A stretch of DNA of 64,000 nucleotides from Jongsikchunia kroppenstedtii DSM 45133 (GTDB taxonomy: Bacteria; Actinomycetota; Actinomycetes; Mycobacteriales; Mycobacteriaceae): assembly GCF_000380485.1 (NCBI RefSeq), contig NZ_AQYG01000040.1, positions 60,813 through 124,812 on the forward strand, in the 5' to 3' direction. This document shows positions 42,210 to 52,306 of the stretch, piece after piece. Every line of letters starts with the position of its first letter. Within the stretch, counting starts at the first letter, position 1. A program made the position numbers and the translations under genes. The notes under the pieces were generated by a model that made no database searches, was not told the DNA's origin, and was given only the letters and a program-made list of their open reading frames with translations.

Positions 42210-45008
42210 ATGTCAGTCGATCAGCGTTCCGCCGATCCTTTTGATACGCAAGCCATTCGGCGGTCCACGCTGGATTCGTGGCGGAGTTCGCCGTCGCGGT
42301 ACATCGAGGATGCCGCCGCCGAACAGGACCTCGTACATATCGGCTATCGCGACCGGCTGGCGACCGAACTGGTGGCGAACGCGGCCGATGCGGCCGTCGC
42401 GGGCGGGTCGGTGGGCGAGGTCGCGGTGTGGCTCACGACGGCAACAGCGCCCGGGAGCGCCGAAATCCATGTCGCCAATACCGGCGCGCCGCTCGACGCC
42501 GCCGGCGTGGCGGCGCTGTCATCGTTGCGGGCCTCGGCGAAGGCCGGTTCCGGCGGCGGCTCGGTCGGCCGATTCGGGGTCGGATTCACCGTCGCGGCGA
42601 CGGTTGCGGACCGGGTGGACATCCGGTCGCGTTGTGGCGGAATAACATTCGACCGTCGGGCGACCGAGCAGGCGATCGTCGACGACGGCATCGATCGGCC
42701 GGCGAATCCGCCGTTGTTGCGCTTGCCGTGGCCGGCGGACACCGAGCCCGCGGTCGGATTCGACACCGAGGTGGTTCTGCATCTGCAGGCGGATACCGAT
42801 CCGGAACGGGTGATCGCCGGGTTCGTCGACGCAGCCGTCGACCTGCTACTGGAACTGCCCGCGCTGGGCACTATCACCGTCACCGGACAGCGGTTCACGC
42901 GCACCGAAACCCCTCACGGCGCAATGACCCTGGTCGAGATCGGCGATCGACAATGGTTGCGCTATGCCGCGCCGCACGCCCGGTGGCTGGCCGAGATCGA
43001 TTCTGATGGCCGTGTCATTCGATCGACCGGTGACCGACTGCGGGCGCCGACCGAGACCGACATCGAGCTGACGATCCCGGTCCGGTGCATCACCGATCTG
43101 CCGACCACCCCGGACCGTCGCGGGCTCGATCCGGACGCCGACATCGCCACGGCGGCAGCGGGTTACGCGCAATTCGTGGAGGCATTGCCGGAGACGGACC
43201 GGCTGGCCGCGGTGCCCGACGCCGGCTTCGGGGCGAATCCGTACGACGTGCAGTTGCGCGATGCGTTGATCGCCGAACTGGCGGACGGTACCTGGCTGCC
43301 CAGTGCTGCAGGACCGGAATCGGAAGTGCTGCTGCTTGTTCCGTCGCGATCGGTGGTGCTCGCGGATCTGACGCCCGATCTCGCGGCGGTGATCGGGCCG
43401 GTCATCGGCCAGCTGGTGACGCCGGACTTCTCGGGCCGTCAATCGATCCAGACGCTGACCCGACTGGGCGTGCAGCGAATAGGCCTGGCGGACATCGCCG
43501 AACGGCTCACCGGTATCGACCGCGATCCGACGTGGTGGCGCGGGCTCTACGAGGCGCTGACGGCGGTCGCCACGACCCCGGAGGACTTCGCCGAGCTGGG
43601 TGCGCTGCCGGTGCCGCGGGCCGACGGCCGGGTGATGCCGGGCGCCCGCGGACTGGCCGTCATCGATGGCATCGACGTGCCGGTGCCGTGGGTGCAGACC
43701 GTCGAGCCGGCCGCCGTGCATCCGCTGGTTCTGCGCATCGGCGCCGTCTCGATGTCGGTCGTCGAGGCGCTGTCGGATCCGGCGCTGCGCACCGCGATCG
43801 CCGATTCGGATTCGAGCGAACTCGCCGAACAAGTGCTGGACGTGATCGCGTCGTATCTCGCGCAGGCGGACGGTCCGCTCGAACTGCCGGAATGGCTTGG
43901 CGGACTGCTCATTCCCGATGCGGACGGCGAGCTCGTCCCCGCCGACGAGCTGCTGCTCGCCGATGGTCCGCTGGGCCGTGTGCTCGTGGACGATTCGCCG
44001 TTCGCCGCGCCGAGCGCCGACTGGGTGCGCGGATTCGGCGTCGATGCCATGCGGGCGATCGGCGTCGGCTGGGGGTTCACCGTCGTCCGCGAGCAGTACC
44101 CGACGGGTCCCGACCACGATCTGCCCGACGAGGAATCCTGGTGGGCGACACTCGCCGATGATCCGGCGGAGCTGGTAGTCGTCCGCGATCTGGATCTGGT
44201 GGACCCGGCTCGCTGGGGGCAGGCATTGACCCTGCTGGCGGAAGACCCGGTGATCGCCCCGTTGCTCGGCGATCGGCGGGGCTATACGGCCTGGTGGCTG
44301 CGGCATTTCGCCGCGGTGGGCGGACGGCCGCTGGGTCACTACCGGCGCGGGGACGATATGTCGCTGGCCGGGGTGCTCGACCCGCTCGACCATCCGCAGG
44401 CACCGCAGCTCACCGGCGTACTGGCGGCCCGGGAGGTCGACGATGCGGACGCTGCTCGAATGCTGTTGGCGCACTTGGTCGACAGTGACCGCGCGCCGAG
44501 CGCGGTGGTGGTGGCAGGGGTGCATGCGGCGCTGGCGGCCGCGGTGGGGCGCGGCGTGATCGGGCCGGAGGACATCGATCCGCCCGCCGTCGTCCGGACG
44601 CTCGCCGGCCTCGGCGATGCCGACCGCGCGGTGGTGATTGACCAGCCGTGGTATCTGCCGGTCGTCGAGGCGGAGCGGGCGGTGCTGCTGGCGCCGCCGT
44701 ACGAGCCGGCCGATGCGATGGCGCTGGCCGGTCTGCTGGATATCGACCTGGCGAGCGAGGCCATCGATGCCGAGCCGGTCGACCCGGGGACGCCGACGCG
44801 GTGGTCCGATCACCCGCGGGCGTTGGCCGCCACCGTGCTGCTGCAAATACCGCTGCCGGACGGCGAACTGCGGCTGCATGATTCGTTGGCGGTTCGGGTT
44901 CGCCGGTCGGGGGCGGACAACGACTCCGCGCAGGTCGTCGAGGTCGACTGGTGGGTCGACGAGGCCGGGATCTCGCACCTCACCGACAGGTGGCGGGTGC
45001 CCCGATGA
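42210..45008 (+). CDS. Giant GHKL (sacsin/HSP90-like) ATPase
   Basis: A protein of about 932 residues. The N-terminal 200 residues form a GHKL ATP-binding fold: N-box ELVANAADAAV, a G1-like VANTGAPLD where the usual Asp is replaced by Asn, and G2 VGRFGVGFTVAA. This resembles sacsin N-terminal ATP-binding-like proteins. The remaining 700 residues are acidic, repetitive in layout and unrecognised. It heads a three-gene set with 4-bp overlaps. It could be a chaperone or quality-control factor; function unknown. Confidence 0.75.
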   Translation: MSVDQRSADPFDTQAIRRSTLDSWRSSPSRYIEDAAAEQDLVHIGYRDRLATELVANAADAAVAGGSVGEVAVWLTTATAPGSAEIHVANTGAPLDAAGVAALSSLRASAKAGSGGGSVGRFGVGFTVAATVADRVDIRSRCGGITFDRRATEQAIVDDGIDRPANPPLLRLPWPADTEPAVGFDTEVVLHLQADTDPERVIAGFVDAAVDLLLELPALGTITVTGQRFTRTETPHGAMTLVEIGDRQWLRYAAPHARWLAEIDSDGRVIRSTGDRLRAPTETDIELTIPVRCITDLPTTPDRRGLDPDADIATAAAGYAQFVEALPETDRLAAVPDAGFGANPYDVQLRDALIAELADGTWLPSAAGPESEVLLLVPSRSVVLADLTPDLAAVIGPVIGQLVTPDFSGRQSIQTLTRLGVQRIGLADIAERLTGIDRDPTWWRGLYEALTAVATTPEDFAELGALPVPRADGRVMPGARGLAVIDGIDVPVPWVQTVEPAAVHPLVLRIGAVSMSVVEALSDPALRTAIADSDSSELAEQVLDVIASYLAQADGPLELPEWLGGLLIPDADGELVPADELLLADGPLGRVLVDDSPFAAPSADWVRGFGVDAMRAIGVGWGFTVVREQYPTGPDHDLPDEESWWATLADDPAELVVVRDLDLVDPARWGQALTLLAEDPVIAPLLGDRRGYTAWWLRHFAAVGGRPLGHYRRGDDMSLAGVLDPLDHPQAPQLTGVLAAREVDDADAARMLLAHLVDSDRAPSAVVVAGVHAALAAAVGRGVIGPEDIDPPAVVRTLAGLGDADRAVVIDQPWYLPVVEAERAVLLAPPYEPADAMALAGLLDIDLASEAIDAEPVDPGTPTRWSDHPRALAATVLLQIPLPDGELRLHDSLAVRVRRSGADNDSAQVVEVDWWVDEAGISHLTDRWRVPR

Positions 45009-45541
45009 GCCCCGATCAGTCCGTGCTGGACTGGGTCGTCGACCATCGGGAATCGACGCTGACATCGATCATGCGGGCCGTGACCGACTGCGGGCGCACC
45101 ATTCCGCTCGCGGTGATCGTGCTGATCGTCGTGGTGCCGCTACTCGTGTTTCGGAGGCCCGGCCAGGCGGCGATGGTCGGCATCGGCTCGCTGGCCGGCT
45201 ACTGGATCATGGTGGGTCTCAAGGACATCACCGCGCGGGCGCGCCCGCCCGCCGCCGACGCGCTGGTGCACGAATCGTCGTGGTCGTTCCCGTCGGGGCA
45301 CGCCATGATGTCGGCGATCGTGCTGGGACTCGTCGCCGTGACGGTGTTCTGGAACACCGGCTGGCACTGGGCGCTGTGGATCGCCGCGCTGGCCAGCGTG
45401 CTGATCGGGCTGAGTCGCATCTATCTCGCGGCGCACTGGCTCAGCGACGTGCTGGCGGGCTGGGTGATCGGGATCGCCTGGGTGATGTTGATGGCAAGGG
45501 TGTTTCGACGATGTCGCGACGAAGGTGGTGGGACGACATGA
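45005..45541 (+). CDS. PAP2-superfamily membrane phosphatase
   Basis: A 178-residue protein with five to six membrane segments and the full phosphatidate-phosphatase motif set: KDITARARPP (KX6RP), SWSFPSGHAM (PSGH) and SRIYLAAHWLSDVLAG (SRX5HX3D). Such enzymes dephosphorylate lipid or prenyl phosphates at the membrane. It overlaps the GHKL ATPase stop and the next SDR start by 4 bp each. Confidence 0.9.
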   Translation: MSPDQSVLDWVVDHRESTLTSIMRAVTDCGRTIPLAVIVLIVVVPLLVFRRPGQAAMVGIGSLAGYWIMVGLKDITARARPPAADALVHESSWSFPSGHAMMSAIVLGLVAVTVFWNTGWHWALWIAALASVLIGLSRIYLAAHWLSDVLAGWVIGIAWVMLMARVFRRCRDEGGGTT

Positions 45542-46368
45542 ATGATTTGACCGGCAAGGTCGCCTGGGTGACCGGCGGTGCCCGCGGACAGGGGCGCGCG
45601 CATGCCCGCGCACTGGCGGCGGCGGGCGCCTTCGTCGTCGTGAGTGATATCGCGGAGCAGATCGATACCGCGACCTATCCGCTGGCCACGCCCGCGGAAT
45701 TGGCGGACACGGTCGCGCAGATCGAGGCGGACGGCGGCGCGGCGAGTGCCGCCCGCGTCGACGTGCGGGATGTGGAGGTGGTCGATGAGCTTGTCACGCA
45801 GATCGTTTCCACGCATGGTCGGCTGGACATCCTGATCGCGAACGCGGGTATCTGCGCGTTCACGGCAGTCGAGGACATGACCGACACGCAATGGTCCGAT
45901 GTCATCGATACAAACCTGACCGGCACCTTCAACTGCGTGCGCGCGGCGATCCCCGCGATGCGGGCGGGGCGCTTCGGCCGCATCGTCGGGGTGTCGTCCG
46001 GCGCCGGCCGCGGCGGGATGACGAATCTCGGGCATTACGCCGCCAGCAAGTGGGGAATCATCGGCTTCATCAAGACGGTGGCCCTGGAGGTCGGCGTCGA
46101 CGGCATCACCGCGAATGTCGTGTGCCCGACATCGGTCGCGACCCCGATGGTCATGAACCCGACCACCCTGCAACGCTTCCGCCCCGACCTCGACGATCCC
46201 ACTCCCGACGACGCCGCCCCGATCTTCGCCGGACTGGGCCCGCTCGGGGTGCCGTGGCTGGAACCCGAAGACGTCACGCGGGCGGTGATGTATCTCGTCG
46301 ACGACCCCGGGCTGACCACCGGGACGGTGATCGAGGTCAACCTCGGAACGACCGCGACGCGAACCTAA
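45538..46368 (+). CDS. Mycofactocin-type SDR oxidoreductase
   Basis: A 276-residue SDR with the motif TGGARGQGRAHA, which is typical of mycofactocin-dependent SDRs rather than classical TGxxxGIG, plus NAG (IANAGIC), SS (VSSGAGRGG) and YAASK. These enzymes hold NAD tightly and use mycofactocin as acceptor. ATG 45538 overlaps the PAP2 stop. Its stop codon overlaps that of the convergent gene. Confidence 0.88.
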   Translation: MNDLTGKVAWVTGGARGQGRAHARALAAAGAFVVVSDIAEQIDTATYPLATPAELADTVAQIEADGGAASAARVDVRDVEVVDELVTQIVSTHGRLDILIANAGICAFTAVEDMTDTQWSDVIDTNLTGTFNCVRAAIPAMRAGRFGRIVGVSSGAGRGGMTNLGHYAASKWGIIGFIKTVALEVGVDGITANVVCPTSVATPMVMNPTTLQRFRPDLDDPTPDDAAPIFAGLGPLGVPWLEPEDVTRAVMYLVDDPGLTTGTVIEVNLGTTATRT

Positions 46369-46976
46369 CTGTAGAACGGCGGATCGACGGCCGGATCGTC
46401 CGGGACGACATCAATCCGTTTCTCCCGCAACAGGTCTGCGATCGCCTCGGACGATCCGCCGATCGTGGCGAAATGCGGGTCGACGTCGTTGGTTACGCAC
46501 CAGGCGCCGTCGGCGGGCCAGATGAACGCCGGAATGGGCCACTCCGCATCCAGTGCGGCGCGCGTGGTCGGCCGATCCAGCGGCATTAGTGACGACATGT
46601 CCGTCGTTCCGCGGAACAGGTAGTAGCCGCGCACCGCGTAGCCGCGTTCGTCGCGGATATCGACGGTCGCAGCGCCGGCTCTCTTGTAGGCCGACTGGGG
46701 CCAGCCGTCCCAGAACAGGTAGTAGCAATCGTTCGGGGTGGCGGTGTGTCCGGCGAGGCGGGACACGGCGACGGCCAGCTGCCACGATTCGGACGGCCCG
46801 TCGACGCTCGGGACGTCGCCCTCTCGCTGTCCCGGGAATTCCGGGTCGGGAATGAAGCGCAGCCGCGCGTAGCGGGTATAGCCCAGCGGCCCGCTTCCGG
46901 CGAGCGAACGCCAGTCGCGCTCCTGATTGACCAACCAGTCCGCGGGCGAACTGTCAATGCACCGTTCGACTGTCAT
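46365..46976 (-). CDS. Conserved protein of unknown function
   Basis: A 203-residue soluble protein, Trp/Tyr/Pro rich (WPQSAYKRAGA, PIPAFIWPADGAWCVTNDVDPHFATIGGS). No signal peptide or membrane segment. The C-terminal DVDPHFATIGG segment looks like a conserved active or binding loop. No family recognised; the length and codon pattern look real. It converges on the SDR with overlapping stops. Confidence 0.6.
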   Translation of the reverse strand: MTVERCIDSSPADWLVNQERDWRSLAGSGPLGYTRYARLRFIPDPEFPGQREGDVPSVDGPSESWQLAVAVSRLAGHTATPNDCYYLFWDGWPQSAYKRAGAATVDIRDERGYAVRGYYLFRGTTDMSSLMPLDRPTTRAALDAEWPIPAFIWPADGAWCVTNDVDPHFATIGGSSEAIADLLREKRIDVVPDDPAVDPPFYS

Positions 46977-47037
46977 CGTCGAACCGTCTCACGACCGGAC
47001 CAGGCGCGATAGCGAATTTCTCCGGTGGCGACGAAGA

Positions 47038-47295
47038 CTATCCGCGGAGCCCCTGCTGCGCGCCCTTGCGCCCCTTGCGGACCGCCCATTTCTGCACGTA
47101 GACCAGGACGCAGCCGAAGACACCGACACCCAATCCGACCAGCGAGATCTGCAGGGCGTGACCCCAGTCGCGACCCCAGATCGCGGTGACGATGGTGACC
47201 ACGAGGAACGCCAGCATGCCGGCGATGATCACCGGTTCGGGCGCGGTCAATGCACGCGGAAGATCGGGTACCTCGGGGCTCGGACTCTCGGACAT
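47038..47295 (-). CDS. DUF2530-type small membrane protein
   Basis: An 85-residue protein with two membrane segments (VIIAGMLAFLVVTIVTAIWG and ALQISLVGLGVGVFGCVLVYVQ) and a basic tail (RKGRKG). It fits DUF2530 (Rv0879c position). Divergent from marR. Function unknown. Confidence 0.75.
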   Translation of the reverse strand: MSESPSPEVPDLPRALTAPEPVIIAGMLAFLVVTIVTAIWGRDWGHALQISLVGLGVGVFGCVLVYVQKWAVRKGRKGAQQGLRG

Positions 47296-47432
47296 GGCGC
47301 TGAGTCTACGGTCTGACTTGGTCCGATGACCTGCATCGAAGATCGGTCATCCATTCATCCGATGTCCGATTCGCCGGTATATAGGGGGATTTAGTCGGGC
47401 TGCGAGTATCTGATGGGGGTACCGTGCAGGCC

Positions 47433-47438
47433 TATTCT
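47433..47438 (+). promoter_or_regulatory. -10 element for leaderless marR (47446)
   Basis: TATTCT ends 7 nt before GTG 47446, which lacks a Shine-Dalgarno. The geometry matches the other leaderless starts in the window. Confidence 0.4.
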
Positions 47439-47445
47439 TAGCTAC

Positions 47446-47877
47446 GTGGAACAACTAGGGGATCAACTCGCCAGCGACCTTGCGGTCTCGGTGGTGCGGT
47501 TGGCACGACACCTTCGCGGGCGTCGGCAGGGGGCACCGGTTTCGCTGACACAGTTGTCGGCGATGTCGATTCTGCGTTCGGAAGGCCCGATGTCACCGGG
47601 CCAGATGGCCGCACAGGAGCGGGTGCAGCCGCCGTCGATGACGCGCGTGATCGCTTCGCTGGTGGATCTGGGCTATATCAACCGAGATCCGCATCCGACC
47701 GACGGCCGTCAGGTCGTCGTGTCGCTATCACCGGCGGGCGAGGCGATTCTCGAAGACGAGACGCACGCGCGCGAGGCATGGCTGCGCAACCAGCTGTCAC
47801 AGCTCGACGAGGCGTCGGTCGCCGCGGTGCGGACCGCGATCGATGCGTTTGACAAGATGGTGGCCAACAGCGACTGA
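47446..47877 (+). CDS. MarR-family transcriptional regulator (Rv0880-like)
   Basis: A 143-residue MarR protein: helix-turn-helix MSPGQMAAQERVQPPSMTRVIASLVDLGYINRDPHPTDGRQ with wing VVVSLSPAGEAIL. It corresponds to Rv0880, a MarR regulator in the same neighbourhood. I use GTG 47446, with TATTCT 7 nt upstream, rather than an earlier GTG. Confidence 0.88.
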   Translation: MEQLGDQLASDLAVSVVRLARHLRGRRQGAPVSLTQLSAMSILRSEGPMSPGQMAAQERVQPPSMTRVIASLVDLGYINRDPHPTDGRQVVVSLSPAGEAILEDETHAREAWLRNQLSQLDEASVAAVRTAIDAFDKMVANSD

Positions 47878-47908
47878 CTAGTCGACGGCATCTGCAGGCT
47901 GGACCGGA

Positions 47909-48760
47909 TTGACCACACCGTTCGAGGTCATCGACATCGATGACCCGTCAGATTCGCGTGTCGACGATTTCCGGGATCTCAATTCCATCGATCGTCGGCC
48001 GGATCGCGTGGGGACGGCCGATCGGCCGGGTAAGGCATTGGTCATCGCCGAGGGCGTGATCGTGGCCCAACGGATGCTCGCCTCCCGGTTTCGGGCGCAT
48101 GCCTTGTTCGGAACGGATCGCCGGCTGGAACAGCTGCGCGCCGATCCCGCGACCCCGACCGGCGCCGAGCTGGCCGCGGTGCCGTACTACCGCACGACCG
48201 CCGAGGTCATGGCGCAGGTCGTCGGGTTCCATCTGAACCGAGGAGTGCTGGCGGTGGCGCGGCGTCCCGACCCCCTCGACCCGCGGGACCTGTTGGAGTC
48301 GGCCCGTACCGTCGCGATCCTCGAGGGCGTGAATGACCACGAGAACATCGGCAGCATCTTCCGCAATGCCGCCGGCCTCGGCGTGGACGCCGTCCTCTTC
48401 GGTGCCGCGACCGCCGATCCGCTGTATCGCCGGGCCGTCCGGGTCTCCATGGGGCACGTCCTGCTGGTGCCGTTCGCCCATTTCGACGAGTGGCCGTCCG
48501 ACCTGAATCTGCTGCACGGCAAGGGTTTTCGAGTGGTCTCGCTGACGCCCGACCCGGACGTCCCGATTCTGGCGGAGGCGATCGAGGGCGCGGCCCGGGT
48601 CGCGTTCATGGTCGGCGCCGAGGGGCCGGGTCTGTCCGAGTCTGCGATGCGAGCCGGCGATGTGCGGGCGCGCATCCCGATGTCGGGCGGCACCGACTCG
48701 TTGAACGTCGCGACGGCGGCCGCGGTCGCCTTCTATGAACGGGTACGGTCGGGAGCGTGA
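47909..48760 (+). CDS. SpoU/TrmH-family RNA 2'-O-methyltransferase
   Basis: A 283-residue SPOUT methyltransferase. An N-terminal substrate-binding domain (GKALVIAEGVIVAQRMLASRF) precedes the knotted domain with motif 1 EGVNDHENIGSIFRNAAGLGV, motif 2 VGAEGPGLSE and motif 3 IPMSGGTDSLNVATAAAVAFYE. It methylates a ribose in tRNA or rRNA. The start appears to be TTG 47909, without a strong ribosome site. It overlaps the next gene (GTGA). Confidence 0.9.
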   Translation: MTTPFEVIDIDDPSDSRVDDFRDLNSIDRRPDRVGTADRPGKALVIAEGVIVAQRMLASRFRAHALFGTDRRLEQLRADPATPTGAELAAVPYYRTTAEVMAQVVGFHLNRGVLAVARRPDPLDPRDLLESARTVAILEGVNDHENIGSIFRNAAGLGVDAVLFGAATADPLYRRAVRVSMGHVLLVPFAHFDEWPSDLNLLHGKGFRVVSLTPDPDVPILAEAIEGAARVAFMVGAEGPGLSESAMRAGDVRARIPMSGGTDSLNVATAAAVAFYERVRSGA

Positions 48761-49095
48761 GCAGCCCGCATCCGACCATGCCGAACCACTCGGCGCCGTC
48801 GGGCCATGCTGCGCCGTCGAACCAGGCTGGGCCCACGCCGTGGATGACCGGCGTGGTGCTTTCAGTGCTGTCCGGGATCTTCACCATCCTGGTGATGCTG
48901 TCGTTCTACTCGGTGATCGCGTCGTTCAACGCCGGCGTCGGCGTCGTCGTCGTGCTCGTCGCAGTCGCCGGCGTCGCGCCGACGGTCTGGGTGCTGCGCA
49001 GCAGGCCGGTTTGGCGATGGGCGTGCGCGGGCGTGGCAATCGGCGCCGCGGTCGGCGGGATCGGGGTCATCATCGCCGGGATCTCGGCAATCTGA
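48757..49095 (+). CDS. DUF2537-type membrane protein (Rv0882-like)
   Basis: A 112-residue protein with a Pro/His-rich N terminus and three hydrophobic segments (GVVLSVLSGIFTILVMLSFY, GVGVVVVLVAVAGVAPTVWVL, WACAGVAIGAAVGGIGVIIAG). GTG 48757 overlaps the methyltransferase stop. The family sits next to sepH in mycobacteria. Function unknown. Confidence 0.75.
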   Translation: MSSPHPTMPNHSAPSGHAAPSNQAGPTPWMTGVVLSVLSGIFTILVMLSFYSVIASFNAGVGVVVVLVAVAGVAPTVWVLRSRPVWRWACAGVAIGAAVGGIGVIIAGISAI

Positions 49096-49129
49096 TCGCC
49101 GAATCGACCTATGCCGAATCCGGTTCGGA

Positions 49130-49888
49130 TCAGGTCTCGTGCGGCTTGGCGAAGCCGAACCAGCGAGCCACCCGGCCGCCGGAATAGTTGGCCGCCTGCC
49201 GCAGCTCGGCGGCGGTCGGTTCATAGCCCGGTGGACGAAGAGCGAAGCCGCACACGGGAATCGACGACGGCTGCGGGCGATCGGGATCGCCGTCGAGATA
49301 GCTGAAGCCCAGCCATTCGACCACCGCGCGGTCGGCGAACAGGGCGGCATCGAACGGCAGGGTGAAAGGGTCGGGCGCCACGCCGGGCGGCAGGACGCGC
49401 GGATGTTCGCCGCCCCAGAACGGGCCCTCGAACGGATATGGCAGGCCCTGGTCATCGAGGATCGCGGTGGGTGCGGCATTGAAGCCGCGGACCAGTTCGG
49501 CCGACTCCCAGCGGGCGAAACCGCCTGTGCCGGAAGCGGTATCGAGAGCAAAGGCCATCACCAGCGGTGCCGATCCCGGTGGCTGCCAGCTCTCGGTGCC
49601 GAGCACCAGTGGGTTGCTCAGCTCCGTGCAGGTCACCACCGTGCCGCCGGAGAAGGCGCCGACATAGATGTGGTCGGGCTCGGGTGCCGATGCCTTGGCC
49701 AGCGTCGAATCCGCAAGGGGCACAAGCGTATTGTTCGGGAACAGGCGTGCGGCCACGGCGGTCGACACGGCCCGGTCCAGCTGCGGTCCGGTACGCAGTT
49801 CGGCGAACAGGTCGGGTGAGGTGACATACCAGGCGGTCCGGGCAGCCACCGGCACCGGCGCGGTCACCGGGCCGACAGATTGGGCCAT
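49130..49888 (-). CDS. Conserved protein of unknown function downstream of sepH
   Basis: A 252-residue soluble protein with blocks TAWYVTSPDLFAELRTGPQLD, FPNNTLVPLAD, HIYVGAFSGGTVV, and EGPFWGGEHP; the arrangement resembles DUF6928-type actinobacterial proteins, but I am not certain. It begins 2 nt after the sepH stop, so it is probably co-transcribed with sepH. No membrane segments. Confidence 0.65.
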   Translation of the reverse strand: MAQSVGPVTAPVPVAARTAWYVTSPDLFAELRTGPQLDRAVSTAVAARLFPNNTLVPLADSTLAKASAPEPDHIYVGAFSGGTVVTCTELSNPLVLGTESWQPPGSAPLVMAFALDTASGTGGFARWESAELVRGFNAAPTAILDDQGLPYPFEGPFWGGEHPRVLPPGVAPDPFTLPFDAALFADRAVVEWLGFSYLDGDPDRPQPSSIPVCGFALRPPGYEPTAAELRQAANYSGGRVARWFGFAKPHET

Positions 49889-49890
49889 GA

Positions 49891-50898
49891 TTACTGCTCC
49901 CCGCTGCTGCGGACCCCGAGCAGGACGTCTTCCCAGGCCGGGACGGCCGGCTTCGCCTTACCGCGCCGCTTCGGCCGCTTCTCGGCGGGCTGGTCGGGCT
50001 GGTCGGACTTGTCGTCATGGGCGGCCGGTTGCTGCGGCGGCGCGGCCGGTTTCTCGGGCGCAGGCGTCGCGGTGGGGCGCTGCTCCTGCTCGCGGGCGAC
50101 CGCCTCGTCGCGCTCCTCCCGCCGCCGCGCCGTCTGGGCCGCGGTGATGCGGTCGGCCGGAACGGTGATCTCCTCGACCCGCTCGTGCCGATGCGGCAGT
50201 GGGGAGTCGTAATCGAGCTGCGGATGATGCTCACGGGTGGGTGCCGGAGCGGGGACCGGCGGCATCGCCGGGACGGCCTTGAGCGTGCGGGGCGGCGTCG
50301 GCAACGACAGCGGCCGGGACAGGTCCGGGTCGACCAGATCGAAGGCTAGCTCGTCGAGGCTGTGGACGGTGCCGCCGTGCGAACCCGGCGAGTACGACCA
50401 GCGGGCGCGGCCGTCGCCGGCCTCGCCGATCCAGGTGACCTCGACGACCCAGCCGTCGGCGTCGGATTTGAACGCGTCCCAGCTGGTGTCGTCCGGTGAG
50501 ACCCCGCGGGCGCCCAGTGCCGCCGCGACGATCTCGCTCAACGTCGAATTCGCCGGACCGTCCTGCCGGATCGGATGCGCCTGGGAGGCCATCTCCGCCG
50601 CGCGGGACCGCTCCAGCAGTACGGGGTGGGCGAAGCGTGCGACGCGGTCGGCGGAGACTCCCGCCAGGCTCGCGACTTCCTCGACGGAGGCGCCGGCCCG
50701 GATGCGGGACTGGATCTCCTTCGGCCGCAGGCTGCTTTCCATCTCGATCTCGATCTGTCCCATCCGCGTCAGATCACCTCGGGCCGCCGCGCGCAGCCGG
50801 TCGTCGGCAGGGATCCGGAACTGGTCGCCGGACTCCGGATCGGCGCAGATGACGTGCTTACCGTCGGGTCCGAGCCCCACGACGCTAAGCTCTCGCAT
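49891..50898 (-). CDS. sepH: Septation protein SepH
   Basis: A 335-residue protein. Residues 1-170 form the DUF3071 domain (MRELSVVGLGPDGKHVICAD; helix-turn-helix-like RPKEIQSRIRAGASVEEVASLAGVSADRVARF), the rest is a disordered Pro/Gln/Arg-rich tail ending PAVPAWEDVLLGVRSS. SepH binds FtsZ and promotes filament assembly at division sites in actinobacteria. ATG 50898 has AAGGAGA 7 nt upstream. Rv0883c is the M. tuberculosis homologue by position. Confidence 0.92.
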   Translation of the reverse strand: MRELSVVGLGPDGKHVICADPESGDQFRIPADDRLRAAARGDLTRMGQIEIEMESSLRPKEIQSRIRAGASVEEVASLAGVSADRVARFAHPVLLERSRAAEMASQAHPIRQDGPANSTLSEIVAAALGARGVSPDDTSWDAFKSDADGWVVEVTWIGEAGDGRARWSYSPGSHGGTVHSLDELAFDLVDPDLSRPLSLPTPPRTLKAVPAMPPVPAPAPTREHHPQLDYDSPLPHRHERVEEITVPADRITAAQTARRREERDEAVAREQEQRPTATPAPEKPAAPPQQPAAHDDKSDQPDQPAEKRPKRRGKAKPAVPAWEDVLLGVRSSGEQ

Positions 50899-50994
50899 CT
50901 GGTTCTCCTTCGACCCGCTGGTTCCGCTTGTACCGATCTCGCCTGTATCGATCTTGTCTGTACCGTATTCAGCTGCGCATTGGATCCACCGTAA

Positions 50995-52236
<1,242 letters not shown>

Positions 52237-52247
52237 GCAGCCTCGAT

Positions 52248-52293
52248 ACGACGAACGCCGCGCCCGCAGATCTGCGGGCGCGGCGTTCGTCGT
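52248..52293. terminator. Bidirectional terminator between serC and citA
   Basis: A loopless perfect palindrome with 23-bp arms (core GAACGCCGCGCCCGCAGA / TCTGCGGGCGCGGCGTTC) between two convergent stop codons. It would fold identically from either strand. Confidence 0.8.
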
Positions 52294-52306
52294 TCAGCGG
52301 TCGATG

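Noticed and set aside
42846..45065. Long minus-strand frame opposite the GHKL ATPase
   Set aside because: Composition is typical of an antisense shadow in GC-rich DNA; the plus-strand protein has real motifs.
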